From Letharia columbiana (taxonomy: Eukaryota > Ascomycota > Lecanoromycetes > Lecanorales > Parmeliaceae): a DNA stretch of 64,000 nt. This document shows, in pieces, positions 1-11,684 of this stretch. Under the pieces are notes generated by a model. That model was not told the origin of the DNA, searched no databases, and saw only the letters and a list, made by a program, of their open reading frames with translations. The DNA is taken from positions 280,001 through 344,000 of the forward strand of contig NW_023501082.1 in NCBI RefSeq assembly GCF_014066305.1, given 5' to 3'. A program made the position numbers and the translations under genes. Numbering within the stretch: position 1 is the first letter of the stretch; each line of letters begins with the position of its first letter.

Positions 1-3000
1 GTTATAATAAAAAAGAATCTAACTATAAACGATTTATTTAAAATTTATAGAATAATCGAGAAGGTAAATTAATTAATATAAGATTTTTAGAAGAATATAA
101 CTTTCTTATAGCGAAAAGTTAATAATCTTAATTTATAATCGATAAAGAATTTATAACTACTCTCGATCGATAAAGAATACACTTTTAGATATTTAAAAGA
201 GAAATTAATTAAAGTCTTAGATTTATCTCTATTTATTTAAGGATATTAATTCTATTTAAAATAATTAATTCTCTAAAATAAAATAGAAATTTAGAGCTAA
301 TAGCGATTATTATCTTATTAAAAACTTTAAGATAATCTATATAGTCTTATAACTCGACGATAAAACTATATAGTATATTATATATAGAAGAATTTAAAAC
401 TCTATTAATCTATATTAATCTATTATTAAGATTATAAATAAATTAATCGATATTTATAAGAACTTAGATTAACGTAATAATATATAATATAATATATATA
501 CTCTATAGTAAGAAATTCGACTCTTTATCGATTTCTATTTAGACTTTATTCGACTAGATACTATTCTTAATATTAATAAAATCGTTATAATAAAGTATTA
601 CCTTTTAAATAAATTAAAAAAGAATCTAAGAAATTTATAAAAGATCGTAGAGAGATTTATTATCTTAAAGGCTATAAAGAAATATCTTCGAAAATTAAAT
701 AACTCGTATTATGTTAGATAAAAAGATATAGAGCTTATAAAGGCTACTATTAAGTCGACTATCACACGAATCGCGACTAATATACGTCTTATATCTATTA
801 CTAGAGCTATAATCGCTATATTTCTAGATATTAAGATTAATCTAAAATTAAAGAAATTAATATATTATAACTACGATAAAAAAGATTATTATTAAAATAT
901 CTATATAATAGCTACTTAAACTAAAGTTAATAAAAAGACCTTTAAAAAAGTACGACTCTACGCGATAAATATAAATAAAGAATTTAAAATTAATAACGTC
1001 GATACCATAGGTAGCGATAATGCTTTATCGAATTCGAGAAATAAATAGCCTCTTTTAAAGTTACGATAAGAGATACTTATAAAGTATATTTAATAGATAC
1101 TCTTAATAACGCTCTAATACGTCGTCCTTTCTATATATAAGTTATACTTTTCTTATAAGAGAGAATCTATCTATTTAAGAACTTTCTTATAGATAATAAA
1201 TATATCGATACTTATATAGTCATAAACGAGTTCTTAATTCTAGCGATATATAAAGTCTTATATCTAGAATTACTTCTACTATTATAATCTAAATTATTAA
1301 AAAATTATAATAACTAAATTATAAAATAATTAATTATATATTACTTACTCTTAATAATAATAGTAAAAAACTATTAAGAAGAAATATATCTAATATTAAT
1401 TATATTATTGAAATATAATATAATAATCGAGAAATCTTAAATAAATAAATACGAAGTAATTCTTAATATATTATAAGATAAGATACTCTTTTTATTCGAT
1501 TAATATAATTATAATAATAATTAGATATTAATAATAGACGAACTCTTCTTTCTATTAACTTCGAAACTTCGACTATCTATATCACTTATTTCTCTATCTA
1601 TTATACTAAAATAATAAAGCTCTCTCTTATTTACTTATAATAATAAGACTAATTTAAATATCTTTTTATTAAATAAGAACGAGAATAGTAAGAAATCTAA
1701 GTTTATTAATATCGCTAAGATTAATATAGCGATCTACTATTAACTAGCCTATAAAAAAAGTAATAAACTATTTATATTAATAATAAATGAGATCTATAAA
1801 AATACGTTAATATTATATATATCTTTTATTACTCGAATATCTCGCGGTTCTCGTATATCGATTAATAAACTCTATCTCTATAACTTAGAAAAGAAATATA
1901 AAAGATATTATAGTTCTAATTATTCTATTTAGATTAATAATATTAATAAGATTAATTCTAAAAAAGTAAAATATAGACTATCTACGAAGTATTATAACTA
2001 TCTCGATATTTTTAATAGAACTAAGATAAATATACTTCTCTTATATCGTTCTTATAATTATAAGCTAAAATTTAACGATAGCTTCGATAAAACGAAACTT
2101 CTAAAAAGTAGAATCTATTTAATATTAGAATATAAGCTAAAATAAATAAAGAAGTATCTAGATGAATATCTAAAGAAGGGATTTATAATACTAAGCTATA
2201 TATTATTCGCCTTATCTATTCTATTCGCGAAAAAGTCGAATAAAGAGTTATACTTTTATATAAACTATCGAAAGCTAAACGCTATTACTAAAAGAAATCG
2301 ATATCTAATTCTATTAATAGATAAGATTTTAATAAGAATTTAGAAATATAAATATCTTACTCGATTAGATATTATAGCCGCGTTTAATAAACTATATATA
2401 TACCCCGATAGCGAGGATTTTACTACTTTTATTACCTCTCTTAAAGTATATAAATATCGAGTTCTCTCCTTTAATCTAATTAACGATTTAATTACATATT
2501 AATAATATATAAATAATATTCTATTCGAGTATCTAAACGATTTCTACTAGATCTATCTCGATAATATATTTATTTATAATAAGATAAAAAAGAAATACGT
2601 TTAATATATTAAATAAATCCTTTAGAAATTAAGAGATATCGGCCTCTAGATAAATATTCTTAAATACGAATTCCATATCTAGGAAATTAAATTTTTAGAT
2701 CTATTAATATCTATAAACGGATTATAAATAAACTCTATTAAAATCTAGACTATTATCGAGTAAACTACATCTATTAACCTTAAAAAGATATAGGCCTTTA
2801 TTAGATTTTGCAATTTTTATTAATAATTTATTAGAGACTTCTCTAAAATAGTTAAATCTATAGTAAAACTCATCGTAAAAAAGATTATATTTAATTAATC
2901 CCCAGTATATTAAGAGATCTTTCATTTTCTTAAAATCGCTATTACTAAAGCTTTAGTTCTATATTATTTCGATAGAATAAAAAATATCGTTCTAAAGTCT

Positions 3001-5191
3001 AACTCTTTCGATTACGTTAATAAAGATATTCTTTTTTAATATAATAATAAAAAAATACTTCACTCGATAGTCTTCTATAGTAAAAATCTTACTCTAGTAA
3101 AGTATAACTATTAAATCTACAATAAGAAGTTACTAGCTATTATTCGCTATCTTAAATATTAATATTCTAAATTAAAATATATTAATATTTCTATTAAGAT
3201 CTTCACGAATTATAAGAGCTTAATATACTTTATCGAAGAAAGAGATCTTAGTTATCGCCAGGCCCGCTATTTAGATATACTATTCGAATTTAATATAAAA
3301 ATTATTTATCGATTTAAGTCTTAGAACGTTAAGGTAAATATATTTATATAAATAGCTAAGTATAAATTAATTAATTTCGAAAATAAATAATTACGCTAAT
3401 AGTATTAAATAATTCTTATTTCTAATCGATTAAAGTTAAATAGCGAAAGTATTAATATATATATAATTAATAATCTTATTTACTATAAGATAATAGACGC
3501 TAATAAAAAAAACGACTATTATATAAAAATTCGTAACGCTATCGCTAAGAATAAGAATAAATTTTAAGAAATTACTCTTAATAAGTGCTTCGTATAGAAC
3601 GAGGTACTTTACTATAAGAATCGTTTATAGATATTTAATAATATATATACTAATATTATTCGAGAGATATATAATTAACTATTCTACGATTATCTTAGAG
3701 TAGTATATATTTATAAACTACTTAAAAGGAAGTATTATTAGCGAGAAATAAGGGCGATAGTAGCTACCTATATTTAGAATTGCTATATCTATTAAAGAAC
3801 TAAGATATCTCGAGATTAGAAATATAATTTACTTTAGTCTCTATCGATTCTATAGAAACGATAATAAGATATATTAATCGATTTCGTTATAGACTTATCT
3901 ATATTTAACGACTATAACGCTATTTAAATAGCGATTAATTAACTTACTAAGAAACGTTACTACGTAATCTATTTCGATATTAATAAAGATATTATTACTA
4001 AAAAGATAGTTAACTTACTACTTAAAGAAATATTTCGCCTATATAACTTATTAATCTTAATAATATTAGATCGAGACTCTTAATTTATAGCTATTATATA
4101 GAAATTCTTTTATAAGTAATTAGATATTATAGTTAAGCTATTAATAGCTTTTTACTCTAAAATCGATAAATAAATTAAGCGAGTAAATTAGAATATAAAG
4201 CGTTATCTTCGAATATACTATAACTATATATAAAACGACTAGATAAGATAATTATCTATTATTAAGTTTACTAATAATAATACTATCTTAGTAATTACTA
4301 ATATTTCATCTTTCCTTATAAATAAGAGATTTTATTCTCAAATAAGTTTTAATCTAAATATTATTAATTATAAGACTACTCGTAAGCGTCTTAATACTAC
4401 TCGAATAGAGAATATTACGAATTATATAAAATAGATTCTTAAGTATATTAAAAGTAATATAAATCGTACTTAGAAGATTATAATTATATAAGTTAATAAG
4501 TATCGATAAAAGATTATCTTTTAAATAGGCGATAAGATCTTTCTAAGTAGTAAAAATATTACCTTTAATCGCTCTTCTTATAAATTAAACTATAAAAAAC
4601 TTAACTTATTTAAAATTATAGATCTTATAAGAATCTTATATTATCTAAAACTTTTATTAAGTATAAGAATTTATAATATCTTTTATCTTAATCTATTAAG
4701 TCTTATTATAAATAACCTCTTATTAGAATAGATAAATCTATCGTCGAAGTATATAACTATTAATAGTTAAATCGAATAGATTATTAAAGAAATACTTATA
4801 TTTAAGTTAATTAATAATTATCTTAAATATAAAGTTAAATAAGAAGATTTCGATAATAACTCTATTTAATATAATACGAATGGCGATAAATTCGAAAATT
4901 ACTAAGATCTAATAAATAACTTCTATAAACGATATTTCGAAGAGTCTTATCTATAAAGATTAACTTATAAAATATCGAAATTATCTTAAACACTTTATTT
5001 CTAATCGAATTAAAACCGTTCGATATTTTTATAATAACCTTATTTTTTTAGAAGTCAAGAATTAATTTCTTAGACTCATATCGATTATAAATTATATTAT
5101 ATAAGATCTCCCGCGTAGAATCCCCTTATTAATAGATATCTAAGTATCTTTCGAAGTTATAATACGTTATTTATAAATCTTATTATCGCCG
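1..5191 (+). mobile_element. RIP-degenerated Ty3/Gypsy chromovirus (5' end outside window)
   Basis: A gag-pol retrotransposon can be followed through many stop codons. A CCHC zinc knuckle at 863-904 has all ligand codons changed to Tyr (C/H to Y by G-to-A and C-to-T). The reverse transcriptase core at 2551-2583 reads IYLDNIFIYNK, where YLDD has become YLDN. The connecting motif near 2804-2850 reads NFY**FIRDFSKI. RNase H is visible at 3071-3147 (SKNLTLVKYNY*IYNKKLLAI). The integrase core starts near 3870 (DFVIDLS then NDYNAI), with a second block near 4060-4085 (LDRDS*F). A chromodomain-like tail lies near 4860-4965. Domain order RT-RNaseH-IN-chromodomain is that of Ty3/Gypsy chromoviruses. 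Every catalytic region carries RIP-type transitions and no intact ORF remains. The 5' LTR is off the left edge and the 3' end is split by the insertion at 5197. Confidence 0.85.
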
Positions 5192-5196
5192 TTAAT

Positions 5197-5362
5197 TGTC
5201 AGGACCAGCATAGGTGCGATACCAGTATGGGTGAGGTAGAACTAGGATAATAAGGCTACCGAACTATGTAGGTGGGAAGGAGGCATGATATGGTAGGGGA
5301 TGCCTCCGCCAAGGCCCGCTAGCCATAGGGCTGAGTGGTGTGTCAAGGGTACGCTCGTAACA
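5197..5362 (-). repeat. Left LTR of element 1 (3' LTR in element orientation)
   Basis: 166 bp, TG...CA termini. Contains ATAATAAGGCT at 5247-5257, which on the minus strand reads AGCCTTATTAT, the proposed transcript start. Confidence 0.9.
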
Positions 5363-5380
5363 CTAACCCCCCCTCTCAAA
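5363..5380 (-). promoter_or_regulatory. Polypurine tract of element 1
   Basis: Directly adjoining the left LTR, the minus strand reads TTTGAGAGGGGGGGTTAG, the expected place for the plus-strand primer of a minus-oriented element. Confidence 0.65.
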
Positions 5381-5849
5381 TAGCCATGGCCCCCATGGCT
5401 GGTAGACCGGAGATGCACGCCCATTGCTTGCCCTGTGTCTCCAAACATCCATAGTCCGTGTAGGCCTCGACCGGAGAAGATTTGCCGAGGTGTAGTGGTA
5501 GTAGTCGAAAACATCGGATCGCATGCTGGTCTTGACTGTGCCATCCATGCCTGCCATACCCACATTGTCCTGCAGAGATCCTGGAGATATTGGCCATATC
5601 TTGCCTGCGTGCCAGCAAGATTCTCCGAGTTCTTCTCCTTGCCCGGTCTTCTTGTCATAGTCCTCCACTTTTTTCGCCTTCAACACCTACTGGCAGCCTG
5701 GCCTGGGAGCTTCACTGTAGATTTGCCCTGTGTCTCCCATGCTCTTGCCATCAAAAATCCATCCTCCGTTCCATTCCATCTCCTTTGCCTCAACTCGTAG
5801 CCATCTTGCTTCGTAGTGCTATCCATTGCATCCATCCGCCTTGTAAGCC

Positions 5850-6250
5850 TACCGCTTCGACTGCCGGTCCCACGTACCCGCTTCGACTGCCAGTACCCCG
5901 TAGGCCTACCCGTCCTAAGCTGCCAGTCCCATGTACCCGTCCTAAGCTGCCATAGCGAGTACTCAGCAGCCAATGACCTGACTGACATAGACCACTTCCG
6001 TAAACTCATGCACTCGTCGATTCGTAGGGTCTGATAGGGAGGTAGGAGGCTGGGAAGAATCGAATGTGTTGAATGCCATTTGGTAGCAGGCTCACTATGT
6101 GTGTTGTCGACGTGCTCAGTGAAGAGATCGTACGTTTGCTGCCATTGTAGCAGGCTCACTGTGTGTGTTGTCGACATGCTCAGTGAAGAGGTCGAATCGT
6201 AATCGTGTTGTCGGGTCTGTTCCCGTCGCCATTGTAGCAGGCTCACTATG
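5850..6250. repeat. Imperfect tandem repeats inside element 1
   Basis: Around 5850-5952 the words CGCTTCGACTGCC and CGTCCTAAGCTGCC each recur in tandem. From about 6071 to 6250 a unit of roughly 70 bp built on GTAGCAGGCTCACT plus TGTTGTCGAC recurs three times with decay. A smaller array of CTCAACTTGGTATCTTGA-like units lies near 6425-6475. None preserves a reading frame. Confidence 0.7.
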
Positions 6251-6586
6251 GTGTGGGGGGTGTTGTTTTCCGTCAGTTTCTTTCTGATTCGCCTGCAGTA
6301 CGAATGATCCAGTGCTTGTTTATCCCTCGTCACTGTCACGAGGCCGTTCCGCTGTCCCATTAGGCTCTTTGGAATCGAGTTACCCGTATGGTGGGCTTAC
6401 CCAGGGATACGATGCCTCAAGTTCGTATCTTGATGTCTCAACTTGGTATCTTGACACCTCAACTTAGTATCTTGACAAAGCCCCTGCCAGCGCGTTTGTT
6501 TATTAACCATTCGTCCGCTAATCCGAATGGGCGTGAGTGTGCGTTGATTGGCCCGTATGTGTTTCTCTTCGCCGGGTGTACGAAGG

Positions 6587-6597
6587 AGCCTTATTAT
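6587..6597 (-). promoter_or_regulatory. Putative self-primer binding site of element 1
   Basis: The plus strand reads AGCCTTATTAT two bases outside the right LTR. On the element's minus strand this is ATAATAAGGCT, exactly complementary to 11 nt inside its own LTR. No tRNA 3'-end complement (TGG...) is present at this site. In Tf1-type elements the first 11 nt of the transcript fold back and prime reverse transcription, and the geometry here matches that. Assignment is inference from position and complementarity. Confidence 0.65.
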
Positions 6598-6599
6598 AA

Positions 6600-6765
6600 T
6601 GTCAGGACCAGCATAGGTGCGATACTAGTATGGGTGAGGTAGAACTAGGATAATAAGGCTACCGAACTATGTAGGTGGGAAGGAGGCATGATATGGTAGG
6701 GGATGCCTCCGCCAAGGCCCGCTAGCTATAGGGCTGAGTGGTGTGTTAAGGGTACGCTCGTAACA
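6600..6765 (-). repeat. Right LTR of element 1 (5' LTR in element orientation)
   Basis: 166 bp copy of the left LTR with three CpA-to-TpA changes and the same TG...CA termini. Confidence 0.9.
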
Positions 6766-6770
6766 TTAAT

Positions 6771-8530
6771 AGCCTCTATTAATATCGATTATATAATATT
6801 CTATAAAGAAACTCGTTAATATTAAATTAGAGTTCTTAGCGTCTACGACTCGATTTAATTTAATTTAATTTAAGAGCCCTTAATTAATTATATCGCGCTA
6901 TTTCATAAATCTTTTATTCGCTTAGATATAGATTTGAAAATTATTACTATTTACTTCTACGTCTATAAATACTATTTTTACTATACTATATCGATTTCCT
7001 TCTAACTAAGCTCTCTATATACGCCTATATCTCGACTAGCGATATCGCTAAAACGTAAGTATAAAGAGCTACTATCGTTCTTAATATCTCTTATAAAAAA
7101 AGATATAATAATATAAATCCCGGACACGATTATTTCTTTACTACTTTTACTATTTTTTAGACGTTAAGCGTATATATATACTTATTTTTCTATCTTTCTA
7201 CTTACTAATTATAGAATATAATTTTATAAAGAGAGAAAATAGTATTATAAGCGTACTCTATATTCTTAATATATCACTTAGCTCTCTTATCTATTCGGGC
7301 CTAGCGTATCTTAATAGAGACATTTATCTACTATTTAATATCTCTCTTCTATCTATATAATTCGATATCTTAATTATCTTATTTAAAATATCTATATTAA
7401 TATTACATCTATATCGATTTTAATAGATATTACTATATAGTAATATAGTATTATTAAACTAATCGAGATTAGAGAATAGATGAGATTTACTTACTATTAA
7501 TTAACTCGTTAAACTTTTATTATAAATAATATATTTATTAATAAATAGAAGTTTAGAGTTAAATTTATTATAATAGCGAAGTAGATAAAATAGTCTAATT
7601 ATATATTAATTATAAAGCTTATTTATATTAATTATACTAATCTTAGAAGAAGTATATAAATTATTAATAAACTTATATAATTTTTATATCGTTAATATAT
7701 AAGAACTAATCGTCTAAAGAAGTAGTATATTATTATTTATAATCGAAATAAGATTTTAGATAAGAAGATAAAGTAGTTAATTACTTAATAAAAGTATTAA
7801 TTCTTAATATATAATTATTAAAATATCTATTAAATCGATAAGAATAGCGAATATTATAGATTTACATCGATATAATAAAAGCGATAGACTATTATTATAT
7901 AAAATAACGAGATTATTAAGTTTTAATCTTTTCTCGCTATATATAAAGCGCTAATAAAGTAAAGTCTATAGAGGTCTATATCGAAAGTCCTATACCCGCT
8001 AAGACTCTTACGCTTAGACTTCGAATAACGTCTTATCTAAAGGGCTATTTAGATAATACGTCTAGAGTTCTTCGAAATCGCATCTAGTTCTAGCTAGGTT
8101 TCGAGGCTTAATATCTCTATCAAATTAAAAGAAGTATCTAAAGTCTCATCTATACGCTATAAGAAGATATTTCTAGACTTCCCCTCTATAGGGTTACTTT
8201 TCGAAAGTAGAATTAGAACTATACTAGCGTATATATAGAACTTTCGATATAGATCTCTATAGATAAAGTAAATTAATTATCGCGTTATAAAGTAATTAAA
8301 ATATCTAGATTTAAGAATATAAAAGAGATATTTAAATAGTAAATAAAGTTTAATATAATAAAGAGTATAAAGAGTATAATTAGCGATAGTTAGCACTTAT
8401 AATAACTATAATATTATTCTTAAACTACTCTATTTATTTATCTCTTTTTAATAATCTTATTATTTTTATAATAATTACTTATATTAATTAATTATTTTAT
8501 CTTCGTCTACTTCTACTTCTTTACTACTAG
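6771..8530. other. AT-rich RIP-mutated DNA, no recognisable gene
   Basis: Continuation of the interrupted Gypsy host element followed by unidentified repeat DNA. CA/TG are nearly absent. A somewhat less AT-rich stretch at about 8030-8260 has no recognisable product on either strand. Confidence 0.6.
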
Positions 8531-8730
8531 TCGAAAAGATATGATATAATATGAAATATTAATCTATTATATTATACTCTAATATAATATAAGTTATTAA
8601 GATTTATAGAATCCTATATCTAGTATAATATAGAATCTTAGTGATATATATTACGATATGATATATTTGTGGGATTATACTATAATATAGTATATATATA
8701 GAATATCTTAATTAGGATTTCTATATTTAG
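8531..8730. repeat. Left copy of a diverged inverted repeat pair
   Basis: Read on the plus strand this segment matches the reverse complement of 20530-20740. Shared words include TCGAAAAGATATGATATA (versus CCGGAAAGGTATGGTATA), ATATATTTGTGG and GGATTTCTATATTTA. The left copy carries many more C-to-T/G-to-A changes. See the paired entry at 20500-20740. Confidence 0.7.
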
Positions 8731-9111
8731 AAGTAGCTATTCTAATTATTATTCTAATTAATAATTACGCTAAATTAATAAGATATAGAATTAAATATAA
8801 TTATATTTTATTACTCTATATATATAAAAGAAAGCGAGCTATATCTGCTAGTAATAAGAAAAACTTATCTTCTCTTAATGCCAGTTATACGAAATCCGCC
8901 GATACTTTATAATCAAAGTTATTAATGATAATTTTATACGCTTATTACGTATTTTCGATATCGCTATCTAATATAAAATTATATATATTATAGTTATAGC
9001 CTTCTTACTAAACCGTTAATCTAGGAAAATTAATATATTTCTTAATATTCTCTCGAAAGTATCGTAGCTTAATATAATAAGCCATATTTCTTTAAGCTAT
9101 CTTCTCGCGAT
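8731..9111. other. AT-rich DNA between inverted repeat and repeat copy A
   Basis: No gene seen. Includes one copy of the recurring word TCTAATTATTATTCTAATTA, also near 18648, 19575 and 20403 and, in reverse, near 15095. Confidence 0.4.
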
Positions 9112-11210
9112 ATATAAAAAAAAGGTTAGATATAGAAAGTATATAAAAGTATATTTAATAATTCTAGAATGAATTAACGATATTTATAATAATAATTAAA
9201 ATTAAGAATTAAATATATTTAAATAAGAGATAGCTTTATATTACTCGTATAATAGCGATAATAGTAACTAAGGTTAAAATATTAACTTAGATAGCGTAGC
9301 TTTTATAGTAAGCTTTTTATTACTATACGCTAGATTAATTATATATAAATAAAGATTTATAATTTTATCTTTTAAACGTAATCGCGTTTAATATTTTAAG
9401 ATTTTTATAATAGCTCGATACTTATTAGTTAGCGCGTTAATATTATTATATTTAAACTACGATAGCGCTTATTATTAAATTCTATATTACGCTCTCAAGT
9501 AATTTAAAAAATAGAATTTATTTAATTATCAGCGCGTATAGTAAGATTATTCTTAATACTTATATTTTATTTAGCTTCGATATTATTTATTTTCTTCTAA
9601 TTCGAGCTTCCGTCTTTATTTATATATACGATTATTTACGCGATAAGCGAAACTTTAAACTTCTTTATAATTACGCTTATATGCTTTTTTTATATAATAC
9701 TATTAAAATATAAATCTACTAGAATAATAACTAGAATTAGAAGCTACTTATCGCTTATCTATTATATCTTATCTAATTTACTTAAAAGCTTACTTCTATT
9801 ATAATAACGATATATTAATATACTTAACTTTATACTTTTTAATAATTATAATATAATTAATAATTAAAATATCGATTTTCTTTACTTTCTTAACTAGCTT
9901 CTTCTTAGATATAAATATATCTATTCGCTATCGCGATCTCTTAATATTTTTATTTTAATTAAACTTATTCTTCGCTTTTTATTTTAGCTAAGAGCCTAGT
10001 CGTCGTTTAATTAACCTATATTAAAACTCTTTAATATCGCTATTATTATTAGTATTTAATACTTATTATAATAAATTATTAAACTTAATCTCTTCTACTT
10101 TAATTACTATAAAAAGATAAATTAGTAGATATATATAAAAGAATTAAAGGGCTTATATAAATATCTACGAATACTAAGCTATTCTTAGTTTTAATTAAAA
10201 CTCGTTTTATTAAAAAGTGCGTTAATTCTAATAAATACCGATATTAGAAATAAAGAGAATATATATTACGCGTTATTATAAGTATATTATTATAGAGTTT
10301 AATTTAAAGAATAATTATTTCTATAAAGATAATAAGACTTAAAAATAAGAAAGTAAGAATGAAATATATGAAAATTTTAATAAGTTATAGTAGTTTAACG
10401 CTAGTTAAACTAGATAAAAATAATTACTTACTAGCTCGCTCTCTTAAATCTTTTATCTTTTAATCTATATAGGCTATAATAATAATTATAATTATTATAA
10501 AAGTAGCTAAAATCATACTAGATAATAACGCTTAATAAGCGTAATTCGCTTAAACTTAAATCTTTAAAATTAAAGAAAAAGTGTTTTATTAATATCTAAT
10601 TTAAGCTAGATAATATAAAGTAATCTAAAAATTTAATACGCGCGATAGATATTTAAGCTTTTCTTCCTCCCTTCTTCCTCTTTAAAACTTTCTTTTTTAT
10701 ATTAACCCTTCTTATTATCAAACTATCTTCTTTATATATTAAACTTCTATTTAAATAACTTAATATTATTATAGCTATATCAAAAGTATAATATAGCTAT
10801 TAAGTCGTATATTTATTCTTTATCTTTTAATAACTTTAAGTTAATATATAGATAAACCGCGCGAAGAGCTTAATTTATATATACTTAATCTATCGTTAAT
10901 AGCTCTTCAAAAAAGCTAATACTATTTTAAAGTGCTAGATATAGTATTAGAGTAAAGTCTTTACTAGATATTACTATCGCTTTAATTACTATCGTTATCA
11001 CTTTAATAAATACCACCTCTACTTTAATAAATACCGTCTTTACTTTAATAATATTAAGGCGTTAATAAAAACTAGATAATATATTTTTCTAATTATCGTT
11101 ATATTTATTATATATAACTAATACGAGCTATAGCTTAAGCTTTACGCGAGATTTATTATTATTAAAAATCGACTAATTTTATAATTTTAAAGCTCTTCTT
11201 TTAGCGCTTA
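9112..11210. repeat. 2.1 kb dispersed repeat, copy A
   Basis: Aligns in the same direction to 11685-13755 with an offset close to 2,560 bp. Anchors are ATAGAAAGTATATAAAAGTA at about 9133 and 11696, TTTTATCTTTTAAA at about 9362 and 11922, and AGCTATAGCTTAAGC at about 11125 and 13675. Most differences are transitions, as expected of two RIP-mutated transposon copies. Protein identity could not be recovered: no intact ORF exists, and minus-strand reading gives only basic, stop-riddled stretches. Confidence 0.75.
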
Positions 11211-11684
11211 ATTCGTTAGATTATATTTATTTAGAATCTATTAAAGCGCTATTATATTTAAAGATCCACTTTTAAAGTATTATATAAGATAATAAAAGTC
11301 TTTCTAATTCGTTAGTTTAAGAGTAAACCTTTTATTACTACGCTTCATAGTTAGCTCTAATAATTTCTATTTAAATAAATACCCACCTTTATATAATATA
11401 TAAAAAGCGAGTTACATTATAAAAAAAGAATTTAAATCTTATAATTATCTTAGCTAAGTCGTTTAGATTAAAGATAAAAATAAATAACTTATTTTTATAT
11501 AATTTAGTTAACTTACTAATTAGTTATTATATATATAATTATAAAATATAATTATATATTATTAATTACTTAAGTAGTTATAAGAAGTATAAAAGAAATA
11601 AAATTATATAATTAAGTACTTATAAACTTTTCTCTTCTAAGTATTTATTTTAATTTAGAGTTTAATCGCTATTTAATTTAAAAA
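11211..11684. other. Spacer between repeat copies
   Basis: AT-rich RIP-mutated DNA with no gene seen. Confidence 0.5.

Larger units (their letters stand above)
5192..6770 (-). mobile_element. Small non-autonomous LTR retrotransposon with perfect TSDs (element 1)
   Basis: Two 166-bp direct repeats (5197-5362 and 6600-6765) start TGTCAGG and end GTAACA. They enclose 1,237 bp of normal-GC DNA. The 5-bp target duplication TTAAT is at 5192-5196 and 6766-6770. The two LTRs differ at three sites, all CpA to TpA in the right LTR (near 6626, 6727, 6747), so the insertion is young and barely touched by RIP. It sits inside the old Gypsy relic. A purine tract next to the left LTR and a self-primer binding site next to the right LTR show the element reads on the minus strand. 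The internal region has ORFs up to 226 aa on the minus strand, but none shows gag, protease, RT or integrase motifs, so I call it non-autonomous (TRIM/LARD type). Confidence 0.9.

Noticed and set aside
5680..6360. 226-aa minus-strand open frame inside element 1
   Set aside because: It crosses tandem repeats, has skewed composition and no gag or pol motif. Treated as a chance frame in a non-autonomous element.
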